From positions 310,001-374,000 of the forward strand of contig NZ_JAVSCK010000002.1 of NCBI RefSeq assembly GCF_031932625.1: DNA of 64,000 nt, read 5' to 3'. Source of the stretch: Hwangdonia seohaensis. Lineage in GTDB: Bacteria > Bacteroidota > Bacteroidia > Flavobacteriales > Flavobacteriaceae. Position numbers and translations under genes: made by a program. Position 1 is the stretch's first letter, and each line of letters begins with the position of its first letter. Below, piece after piece: positions 34,200 through 41,964 of this stretch. Under the pieces are notes generated by a model. It was not told where the DNA came from and did not search any database. It saw nothing but the letters and a program-made list of their open reading frames with translations.

Positions 34200-35351
34200 T
34201 TGGATTTATCTTGGACAAAAGAACAGCTTGATTATAAAAAGAAGGTGATTGATTTTGCCGAAAAAAACTTAAATAATGCTTTAAGTGACCGTGATAAAGA
34301 TTGCATTTTTTCTCGTGAAGACTGGGAGAAATGTGCAGGTTTTGGTATACAAGGGCTTGCAAGTCCGCTTGAATATGGTGGCAAAAACAACGAAGTAGAT
34401 ATATTAACGGCAACATTGGCAATGGAAGGTCTGGGTTATGGCTGTAGAGATAATGGATTGCCTTTTAGTTTGAATGCACAAATGTGGACCGTACAATTAC
34501 CAATAGTGCAATTTGGTTCAGAATTTCAAAAAAACAAATACCTAAAACCAATGGCATTGGGCAAGCAAATTGGATGTCATGGCTTAACCGAAGCCAATGC
34601 GGGCTCAGATGTTTTTAATATGGAAACCACAGCCAATAAAGTGGAAGGGGGCTATATTTTAAATGGCAGCAAAAGACTCATAACCTTAGGACCCATTGCA
34701 GACATTGCTTTGGTATTTGCAAAAACAAATCCGAAGTTGGGAAAGTGGGGTATAAGTGGTTTCATTGTTGAAAAAGGCACCAGAGGTTTTAGTGTTAGCG
34801 AAAACCAACCAAAAATGGGACTGCGTACGGTACCTATTGGTGATTTGGTGTTTGAAGATTGTTTTGTGCCCGAGGAAAATCGACTTGGAAAAGAAGGAGC
34901 AGGTTGGAGCATTACCATTACATCTTTAGAATACGACAGATGTAGTATTTTGGCTAGCCAGCTCGGGGCAATGGAATACCAATTAGAGTCCACCATAGCA
35001 TTTGTTAAAGAAAGAAAACAATTCGGAAAATCTATAGGGGAATTCCAATCGGTTTCAAACCGTATTGCCAACATGAAACTACGTGTTGAAACTTCTAGAC
35101 TTTTATTATATCAAGTCGCTTGGTTGAAAAGGCAAGGAAAGCCTGCCATGATGGAGACAGCCTTATTAAAATTGCATTTAAGCGAAAGTTTTGTGGCCTC
35201 AAGTATGGACGCCATTCGTTGCCATGGCGGTAGCGGATACCTTACCGAGTACGAAATTGAACGGAATTTAAGAGATGCTGTTGGCGGTGTTATTTATGCA
35301 GGCACTTCCGATATTCAAAGAAACATCATTTCAAAAACCTTAGGACTTTAA
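34200..35351 (+). CDS. Acyl-CoA-dehydrogenase-family enzyme, probable prolyl-carrier-protein dehydrogenase
   Basis: The 383-residue flavoenzyme starts at TTG; the first in-frame ATG is at residue 75 and would destroy the N-terminal helix bundle. Acyl-CoA dehydrogenase motifs are present: GLTEANAGSD (128-137), GSKRLITLGPIADIALVFA, KEGAGWSI, ERKQFGKSIGEFQSVS (271-286), IRCHGGSGYLTEYEIERNLRDA. The usual C-terminal Glu of the YEGT motif is Ala (YAGTSDIQ, A367), as in isovaleryl-CoA- and prolyl-PCP-dehydrogenase-like groups; the base would be E244 or D246 in TSLEYDRC. It is directly followed by a stand-alone A domain (7-nt gap) and a carrier protein, the PltE-PltF-PltL arrangement that oxidises prolyl-S-carrier to pyrrolyl-2-carboxyl-S-carrier. 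That role is inferred from context. Confidence 0.82.
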   Translation: MDLSWTKEQLDYKKKVIDFAEKNLNNALSDRDKDCIFSREDWEKCAGFGIQGLASPLEYGGKNNEVDILTATLAMEGLGYGCRDNGLPFSLNAQMWTVQLPIVQFGSEFQKNKYLKPMALGKQIGCHGLTEANAGSDVFNMETTANKVEGGYILNGSKRLITLGPIADIALVFAKTNPKLGKWGISGFIVEKGTRGFSVSENQPKMGLRTVPIGDLVFEDCFVPEENRLGKEGAGWSITITSLEYDRCSILASQLGAMEYQLESTIAFVKERKQFGKSIGEFQSVSNRIANMKLRVETSRLLLYQVAWLKRQGKPAMMETALLKLHLSESFVASSMDAIRCHGGSGYLTEYEIERNLRDAVGGVIYAGTSDIQRNIISKTLGL

Positions 35352-35358
35352 TCGCATA

Positions 35359-36927
35359 ATGGAACTATTCACATTAACTGATATTATAAAGAATTCAGCT
35401 GATTTTTACCCAAATAATGAGGCTTTTAAATGTGAAGATACATCAGTTTCTTACAAAGAATTAGATGTTAAAACAAGCCAGCTCGCAAAATGTTTAATTG
35501 ATTCTGGAGTAAAAAAAGGAGATAGGATAGGCATTTATTTAAACAGATGTATTGAAACGGCAATAGCTATTTACGGTATATTAAAAGCAGGTGCTGCGTA
35601 CGTACCGCTAGATTTTAGCGCACCACACCAAAGGACCCGTTTTTTAATTCATAATTGTAGTATAGCATTTTTAGTAACTTCAAATAAGCAAAAACGAAAA
35701 ATAGCATCCCTGCTCGATGGTAGTTTATCATTAAAAGGAATAATTGGGCTAACGCATGATATGCCAGTAAAAACCATATCATGGGATATTGTTTTTAATA
35801 TAAACCTTAAAAATTACCAAGCCACAAAAATTATTGAAGACGATTTGGCTTACGTGATGTTCACTTCCGGCTCGACAGGAACGCCAAAAGGCATCATGCA
35901 CACACATCGCAGCGGGCTTAATTATGCGAAGTTATCAGCTGATTTGTATCGAATTAACCCAAATGATAGGATAGCTAATCATGCACCAATCAATTTTGAT
36001 ATTTCAACTTTTGGGTATTTTTCAGCACCTTTAGCTGGGGCTTCAACGGTAATAATTACAGATGCTCACACAAAATTCCCGGTAAGTCTTGCCAAATTAA
36101 TGGAAAAGGAAAAATTAACCATTTGGTATTCCGTTCCTTTAGCATTGGTTCAAATTCTATTAAGTGGCGCCTTGGATAAAATTAATTTGAATAGTCTGCG
36201 ATGGGTATTGTTTGGAGGTGAGGTTTTTGGGTTAAAATACCTAGAGGAACTCATTAAAAAATGGCCCAATGCAATGTTTTCCAATGTATACGGCCCTGCC
36301 GAAGTTAATCAATGCACATATTTTAATTTTAATTCAATATCAAATGTAAATTCTCATTTACCAATTGGGAAAGTATGGGGTAATACCGAGTTTAAAATAC
36401 TTGATAATGATGATAAAGAAGTCGTTAAAGGAGAAAAAGGAATATTGGTTATTAGGTCGGGCACCATGATGCAGGGATATTTTAATAACGAATCCCTTAC
36501 GCATCAGTCATTTTACAAAGAACAAAACACGGCAAATTTAGAATTGAAATATTATAGGACTGGAGATGTTGTTTATGAAAATGAAGATAATGATTTGGTT
36601 TTTGCAGGCAGAAACGATCGGCAAGTTAAAATTAGAGGATTCAGAATCGAACTTGATGAGATTGAATCCATATTACTTAAACACCCTTCTGTGAAGGAAG
36701 CATCGGTTTTGGTTGTAGAACGAGAAGATAACAACAGCATGGTTTATGCGGCCATCTTATTATTTCCAGAAACGATTACCTCTATTACAGAACTCATGGC
36801 GTTTTGTAAGTTGCATTTACCAGTTTACGCTGTACCGGACCAAATACAAATATTCGAAAGTTTACCAAGAACGAGTTCTGAAAAAATAGATAGAAACGCT
36901 CTTATAAAACTAATAACAAAGCAATAA
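35359..36927 (+). CDS. Stand-alone adenylation enzyme (proline-type)
   Basis: The 522-residue AMP-forming enzyme has A3 MFTSGSTGTPKG (167-178), A5 NVYGPAEVNQCTYF, A7 YRTGDVV, A8 VKIRGFRIELDEIE and a C-terminal Lys region ending RTSSEKIDRNAL; no carrier domain is attached. My pocket reading is D-I-F-Y-L-G-V-Q-C-K, compared with the PltF/RedM proline code DLLYLALVCK; it also resembles some hydroxyphenylglycine codes, so the code alone does not decide. Placed between an acyl-CoA-dehydrogenase-like gene and a discrete carrier protein it fits loading of L-proline for oxidation. It could additionally load the orphan carrier of the C-T-TE protein. Confidence 0.87.
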   Translation: MELFTLTDIIKNSADFYPNNEAFKCEDTSVSYKELDVKTSQLAKCLIDSGVKKGDRIGIYLNRCIETAIAIYGILKAGAAYVPLDFSAPHQRTRFLIHNCSIAFLVTSNKQKRKIASLLDGSLSLKGIIGLTHDMPVKTISWDIVFNINLKNYQATKIIEDDLAYVMFTSGSTGTPKGIMHTHRSGLNYAKLSADLYRINPNDRIANHAPINFDISTFGYFSAPLAGASTVIITDAHTKFPVSLAKLMEKEKLTIWYSVPLALVQILLSGALDKINLNSLRWVLFGGEVFGLKYLEELIKKWPNAMFSNVYGPAEVNQCTYFNFNSISNVNSHLPIGKVWGNTEFKILDNDDKEVVKGEKGILVIRSGTMMQGYFNNESLTHQSFYKEQNTANLELKYYRTGDVVYENEDNDLVFAGRNDRQVKIRGFRIELDEIESILLKHPSVKEASVLVVEREDNNSMVYAAILLFPETITSITELMAFCKLHLPVYAVPDQIQIFESLPRTSSEKIDRNALIKLITKQ

Positions 36928-36928
36928 A

Positions 36929-37162
36929 ATGGACAAAACAATATTAATTTATATAAAAGAACAATTACTAAATAATGATATTGAAGACGATTTTGATGCC
37001 GATGACGACCTTTTAGGTTCCGGTATCTTAGACTCTCTAGGAATGGTACAGCTTATAGCTTTTGTTGAAAAAGAATTTAAAATTGCGGTTTTGCCAGAAG
37101 AAATGATTATTGAAAATTTTATGACCGTTAACCACATTGTAAACTATGCTAAATCTAAATAG
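36929..37162 (+). CDS. Discrete acyl/peptidyl carrier protein
   Basis: The 77-residue acidic protein has the phosphopantetheine site GSGILDSLGMVQLI (Ser S36). It follows the stand-alone A gene by one base and precedes the C-A-PP-loop-T gene by 35 nt. The size and the GxxDSL motif are typical of PltL-type carriers. Expected role: it carries the amino acid activated by the preceding enzyme, presents it to the dehydrogenase and then donates it to the C domain of the next protein. Confidence 0.92.
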   Translation: MDKTILIYIKEQLLNNDIEDDFDADDDLLGSGILDSLGMVQLIAFVEKEFKIAVLPEEMIIENFMTVNHIVNYAKSK

Positions 37163-37197
37163 TATGATATTGAAAAAGGCTTTTAAAATATAGATAT

Positions 37198-40100
37198 ATG
37201 CACTTAACCAAAAGTCAATTTTCAATATGGATGGGGCAAAAGCTAAACCCCATGTCGCCATTGTATAATATGGCGCATACTTTTGATATTTATGGCGCCA
37301 TAAATCCTATCGATTTTAAAAGAGCTTTCAAAGCATTAATAGAACAGTCTGATGCGTTGCGCAGTGTTTTTTACGAAATTGATGGAATGCCCCAACAACA
37401 AAGTCTACCGGAGTTTCAGTATGAGATGGCAGTTTTGGACTTTTCAAATTTGAATACATCCGAAATTAATAATTGGATAAAAACAAACAGTAAAAAACAA
37501 TTCGATTTAAGTAAACGCACTTTTGAAACTAAATTGATTAGGGTAAACAGCAATCATTTTATCTGGTTTTTAAATATCCACCACATCGTTACAGATGCTA
37601 CATCATCAACTATTCTATTTGGTTTAATGAGTAATTTGTATAAGCGCTTCAATGAAAATGAACATGAGAATTTAAAGCCCATACCGCAATTTGAATCCTA
37701 TATCAACTTCGAAGCAAAGCATCGTTCTTCACAAAAAAGCAAAGAGATTAGTGCGTATTGGGAAGAAAAAATCGCTACATTGGAAACTGCTCCAATATTA
37801 TACGGTAACAAAAACAACTATTCAACTACCAATGCAAAAAGAGTTTTAATTGAACTTGGTTCTAAGCGGTCTAAAAAATTAAAAAGCATTGCACAAATGA
37901 CGCAAGTGCGTTGTTGGACACAAGATTTAACCTTATTTAATATATTTCTTAGCATTCTTTTTGTTTACATTTATAGGATTAGCAGACAAAATAAGCTGGC
38001 AATTGGCGCACCCACACATAACAGACCCAGTAAGAATTTTAAAAATACTCCGGGACTTTTTATTGAGTTTTTTCCTTTAATAACAGACGTTCAACCGAAC
38101 GATACCTTTTTGGAGGTTTTGCAGCGCGTTAAGTTGGAAACCAACTCCTATTTGCGCAATGCACAACCTGGAATGTCTAATGCTGCTTTAAACAAAAGCT
38201 ATAGTGTTGTTCTTAATTTTATTAATGCAAATTTCTCGGATTTTAATGGTATACGTACGCAATCACAATGGATTCATCCCGATCACATTGATGCCACACA
38301 CGATTTAAGGTGTCATGTTTATAATACGCATGCAGAAAGTGAGTTGTCTTTGTTTATGGATTTTAATGAGGCGGTTTTTAGTGCTGAATTATGCGAGAAA
38401 GCCCCAACGCATTTTCTAAATGTTTTGGATGAATTTATAGACGACATCAATCAGCCCTTTCAACAAAAGTGTTTGGTTACAACTGATGAAAAAGGGGTAT
38501 ATGTGACTAAAGAATTGCAGGCTACAAACCCATACATTTCAATTTTAGAAACTTTTGAAAAACAGGTAAAAAACACGCCAAATGCTATTGCGCTTCAATA
38601 TAAAAACGAAACGTTAACTTATAACGGTTTAAATAAAAAAGCAAATCGGTTAGCACATTATTTAAATAAACAAGGTGTGGTTCAAGGCGATAAAATTGCT
38701 ATTTATAATTATAGAAATTCAGACTATATTATTAGTGTTTTGGCAGTAAAGAAATTAGGAGCGGCTTTTGTACCTATTGCTTCAAATCAGCCTTCAGAAC
38801 GCATTGATTTTATAATTTCAAATTCAAATTGCGCTTATGTTTTAACGAATAATGAGTTGAAAAGCAATTTAGATGCAGTTGAAGTTCCAATAGTTGATAC
38901 ATCATCAATTAAAGAAAATTTAGCAAATCAATCATCTGAAAATTTAGGTATTAAACAAGTTGAAAACGGACTCGCTTACGCGCTTTATACATCGGGTTCT
39001 ACAGGAAACCCAAAAGGTGTTTTAATTTCAAATAAAGCCTTGTCAAATTATATATTTTGGGCTAAAGATTATTATAATTTTTCCAATACATCTGCTTTTG
39101 CGCTTTGTACTTCAATAGGATTCGATTTAACCATAACATCAACCTTTTTGCCTTTAATAAGTGGTGGACGAATTGTGGTTTATAAAGAAAACACTACTGG
39201 TCCAGATACGGCAATTTTAGATGTAATTAAAGATAACCTTGTTGATATCATTAAACTAACGCCTTCCCATTTAAACCTTTTTAAAGATAAAGATTTAACA
39301 GATTCAGCTATCGAGAAAATAATAGTTGGAGGTGAAGACTTTAAAGTGAATCTAGGAATATCCATAAAAAAAGCATTCGGAAATCGCATTAAAATTTTTA
39401 ATGAATACGGTCCAACTGAAGCCACTGTTGGATGTATTGTTGCCGAATTCAATCCAGAAAATCATAATGAAAGTTCAGTACCCATTGGGGTGCCCATTTC
39501 AAATATGCATGCCTATATTTTAGATGAATACAAAAATTTAGAACCAAAAGGTGTAATAGGTAATTTGTATTTAAGTGGCAATAGTTTAGCGGATGGGTAT
39601 TTGGGATTGGAAGGATTAACAAAAGAAAAATTTATTGATAATCCTTTTGTAAAAGGACTAAAAATGTATCATACTGGCGATTTAGCACGAATAAATGATG
39701 CTGGAGAATATGAATATTTAGGTCGGGTAGATGAGCAGGTTAAACTACGTGGTTACAGAATTGAGTTAACCGATATTGAATCTAATTTAAATGCTATTGA
39801 TGGCATAGAAAATTGTGCTGTTGTTTTAACCGAAAGCAATAAAACAAAGATTGCCGAGGCAGATGTTATAAACTGTACAGATTGCGGATTACCTTCAAAC
39901 TATCCGAATAGCGATTTTGATGAAAACGGTGTTTGCCATTTATGCAACGCGTTTAAAGGGTATAAAGAAAAGACTGAAAAATATTTTAAAACTGAAGCCG
40001 AATTAAAAGCAATTTTAACTACAAACAAGGGCAATAATTCAACTTACGATTGTTTATCGCTGTTAAGCGGTGGAAAAGATAGTACTTATATTTTGGCGCA

Positions 40101-41313
40101 ATTGGTAGGTATGGGCCTAAAGGTTTTGGCATTTACCTTAGATAATGGTTACATCTCAGAGCAAGCTATTGGCAATGTAAAACGCATTGTTGAAAAACTT
40201 GGAGTTGACCATGTTTTTGGAACAACAGAACACATGAACGCCATTTTTATAGATAGCTTGAACCGTCATAAAAATGTGTGCAATGGTTGCTTTAAAACTA
40301 TTTATACACTTAGTACCAAAATAGCCCTGGAAAAGCAAATTCCGTTTATCGTTACAGGTTTGTCACGCGGGCAATTTTTCGAGACACGACTAACCGAAGA
40401 GCTCTTTTGGGATGAAGATTTAGATGTTAAAAAAATTGATGATACCATTTTAGAAGTTAGAAAATTATATCACAGAGAAGAAGATGCGGTAAAAGATTTA
40501 TTAGATGTATCCATGTTTGAAGACGACGAAGTTTTTGATAAAGTTCAGTTCGTGGATTTTTACAGATATTCCGATGTAAGTTTGGAAGATATGCTTAAGT
40601 ATTTAGATGAAAAAGTAGGTTGGATAAGACCAACTGATACGGGCCGATCCACAAATTGCCTCATCAATCAAGTGGGTATTCATGTGCATAAAAAAGAAAA
40701 AGGCTATAGTAATTATTCGTTTCCGTATAGTTGGGATGTGCGCTTAGGGCACAAAACCCGAGACGAAAGTCTTGAAGAAATCAATGAATATATTGATGAA
40801 GTTGAAGTAAAACGTATTATGGAAGAAATTGGTTATGAAGAATCTGATGCTTTTGAAAATGATGAAAAATTGGTGGCCTATTACACCGGTGATGCATCCG
40901 TTACGGTAAAAGAGCTAAAAGAGCGATTGTCAAAAAGATTGCCAAATTATATGGTCCCTTCTAACTTTAAGCATTTAGATAACATGCCGCTTACCAAAAA
41001 CGGAAAAGTAGATAAAAAAACATTGCGAAGTTTTAATACCGAGCAATTGGAACTTGCAACCACCTATGTGGCCCCAAGAAATGAAATAGACGAGCTTATT
41101 GAAGATATTTGGAAAGATGTACTGCGTTTAAATAAAATTGGTATTCACGATAATTTTATTGCTTTAGGTGGCCATTCATTGGCGGCAATACGTGTTACTT
41201 CGAGGTTAAATGAAGAGTTGGGTATGGAAATTCCGCTCAATAAAGTGTTCAATCTGCCAACCATTAAAGCATATTCGGACTATTTAGAGCAAACCATGTT
41301 AGAATTATTATAA
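37198..41313 (+). CDS. NRPS C-A-T protein with a WbpG-like PP-loop amidotransferase domain inside the A domain
   Basis: The protein has 1371 residues. The C domain is at 1-430 (IHHIVTDATS, H128, H129, D133; Ala replaces the usual Gly). The A core is at about 455-885 (YTSGSTGNPKG, NEYGPTEATVG, YHTGDLA, A8 VKLRGYRIELTDIE). Inserted after A8 is a ~335-residue domain (about 885-1220) with a Cys4 zinc ribbon (C893, C896, C913, C916), the PP-loop SGGKDS (957-962) and a further CNGC pair (C1028, C1031). The A fold then resumes (LVAYYTG...LPNYMVPSNF...LTKNGKVDKK) and a carrier domain follows (LGGHSL, S1327). The pocket code reads D-L-T-K-I-G-E-V-G-K, the known Asn code (as in tyrocidine synthetase). 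The frame is continuous with no stop or shift. Predicted role: load Asn, modify it or the adjoining amide through ATP activation, and condense with the starter. Confidence 0.95.
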   Translation: MHLTKSQFSIWMGQKLNPMSPLYNMAHTFDIYGAINPIDFKRAFKALIEQSDALRSVFYEIDGMPQQQSLPEFQYEMAVLDFSNLNTSEINNWIKTNSKKQFDLSKRTFETKLIRVNSNHFIWFLNIHHIVTDATSSTILFGLMSNLYKRFNENEHENLKPIPQFESYINFEAKHRSSQKSKEISAYWEEKIATLETAPILYGNKNNYSTTNAKRVLIELGSKRSKKLKSIAQMTQVRCWTQDLTLFNIFLSILFVYIYRISRQNKLAIGAPTHNRPSKNFKNTPGLFIEFFPLITDVQPNDTFLEVLQRVKLETNSYLRNAQPGMSNAALNKSYSVVLNFINANFSDFNGIRTQSQWIHPDHIDATHDLRCHVYNTHAESELSLFMDFNEAVFSAELCEKAPTHFLNVLDEFIDDINQPFQQKCLVTTDEKGVYVTKELQATNPYISILETFEKQVKNTPNAIALQYKNETLTYNGLNKKANRLAHYLNKQGVVQGDKIAIYNYRNSDYIISVLAVKKLGAAFVPIASNQPSERIDFIISNSNCAYVLTNNELKSNLDAVEVPIVDTSSIKENLANQSSENLGIKQVENGLAYALYTSGSTGNPKGVLISNKALSNYIFWAKDYYNFSNTSAFALCTSIGFDLTITSTFLPLISGGRIVVYKENTTGPDTAILDVIKDNLVDIIKLTPSHLNLFKDKDLTDSAIEKIIVGGEDFKVNLGISIKKAFGNRIKIFNEYGPTEATVGCIVAEFNPENHNESSVPIGVPISNMHAYILDEYKNLEPKGVIGNLYLSGNSLADGYLGLEGLTKEKFIDNPFVKGLKMYHTGDLARINDAGEYEYLGRVDEQVKLRGYRIELTDIESNLNAIDGIENCAVVLTESNKTKIAEADVINCTDCGLPSNYPNSDFDENGVCHLCNAFKGYKEKTEKYFKTEAELKAILTTNKGNNSTYDCLSLLSGGKDSTYILAQLVGMGLKVLAFTLDNGYISEQAIGNVKRIVEKLGVDHVFGTTEHMNAIFIDSLNRHKNVCNGCFKTIYTLSTKIALEKQIPFIVTGLSRGQFFETRLTEELFWDEDLDVKKIDDTILEVRKLYHREEDAVKDLLDVSMFEDDEVFDKVQFVDFYRYSDVSLEDMLKYLDEKVGWIRPTDTGRSTNCLINQVGIHVHKKEKGYSNYSFPYSWDVRLGHKTRDESLEEINEYIDEVEVKRIMEEIGYEESDAFENDEKLVAYYTGDASVTVKELKERLSKRLPNYMVPSNFKHLDNMPLTKNGKVDKKTLRSFNTEQLELATTYVAPRNEIDELIEDIWKDVLRLNKIGIHDNFIALGGHSLAAIRVTSRLNEELGMEIPLNKVFNLPTIKAYSDYLEQTMLELL
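39850..40857 (+). other. Inserted zinc-ribbon + PP-loop (N-acetyl sugar amidotransferase-like) domain
   Basis: This is the coding segment for residues about 885-1220 of the NRPS protein. The order CxxC - P - FDENGVCHLC - YDCLSLLSGGKDSTYIL - NVCNGCFKTIYTLS - IVTGLSRGQFFETRL follows WbpG/PseA-type enzymes, which use ATP to activate an acetamido oxygen and put in ammonia to give an acetamidino group. It is placed at the A8/A9 junction, the site where other NRPS proteins carry methyltransferases. Boundaries are approximate. Confidence 0.88.
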
Positions 41314-41383
41314 AAAAAGTTAAAACCACTAGTGTTAAAATTCCGTAGGTATTGAAAACAAATAATGCTATTGTATTATAAAA

Positions 41384-41818
41384 GTGAAAACAGTTAAAGC
41401 ACATATTATTAAATTTACAGCCATCGCCATTAGCGTTATGTATATTTTTATGCCTTTGCATAAAGAGGTTAAATACGTTTTGCACAGTATTTCCCATGCC
41501 TTGGAAATGCCCGATAATTTAATATCGCACCATCATAACGAGAACCTAAACTATAAATTTAAAGCATCTACAAACAGGTATCACGAGCATAACATACTGG
41601 ATTTATTGGATGGTTTATCAGACGCAAATAGCAACACCAAAAACCAAAACTTACCAAATGTGGTCGATATTAAAATCGATAAACATTTTCATAATTCAAA
41701 ATTCAATATTCAAGAATTAACCGTAACCAAATCATCACCAGTTATAGATTCTTATAAAGAAAAAGTAAAAGCGCTTTTTTACGTAAAACTTAAAATACCT
41801 CCTCAAAAATATTCTTAA
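41384..41818 (+). CDS. Small His-rich secreted or membrane-anchored protein
   Basis: The 144-residue frame starts at GTG. It has a hydrophobic N-terminal segment (IIKFTAIAISVMYIFMPL, signal or anchor) and 11 His residues, including HSISHALEM, SHHHNEN, RYHEHN and KHFHN. I recognise no family. It sits 70 nt after the NRPS gene and 146 nt before a TonB-dependent receptor gene. His clusters in an exported protein next to a receptor fit metal binding or delivery, which is inference. Confidence 0.7.
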   Translation: MKTVKAHIIKFTAIAISVMYIFMPLHKEVKYVLHSISHALEMPDNLISHHHNENLNYKFKASTNRYHEHNILDLLDGLSDANSNTKNQNLPNVVDIKIDKHFHNSKFNIQELTVTKSSPVIDSYKEKVKALFYVKLKIPPQKYS

Positions 41819-41923
41819 CGGCATTGTTTAAAAAACCATTACACCTTTTGTAACGGAATTACATGCTGTCCTTTAAAACATTTCAATCTATTATAATATA
41901 AACAGTTGCGCATGTTTTGCCCT

Positions 41924-41931
41924 TACTTTTG
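41924..41931 (+). promoter_or_regulatory. Candidate -7 element TACTTTTG before the TonB receptor
   Basis: An exact TAnnTTTG match 33 bases before the ATG at 41965. A TTG lies only 15 bases upstream, so the -33 element is doubtful. Confidence 0.35.
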
Positions 41932-41964
41932 TTTGGGAACGTGCTATGACAAAAAAATTAGATA

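Noticed and set aside
35359..36927. Hydroxyphenylglycine activation by the stand-alone A enzyme
   Set aside because: The code is partly similar, but no hydroxyphenylglycine biosynthesis genes are present, while dehydrogenase and carrier neighbours favour proline. Kept only as an alternative.
41889..41900. AT-only palindrome TATTATAATATA as a Zur-type box before the TonB receptor
   Set aside because: Such palindromes are expected by chance in this AT-rich DNA and the flanks do not match a known zinc-regulator site.
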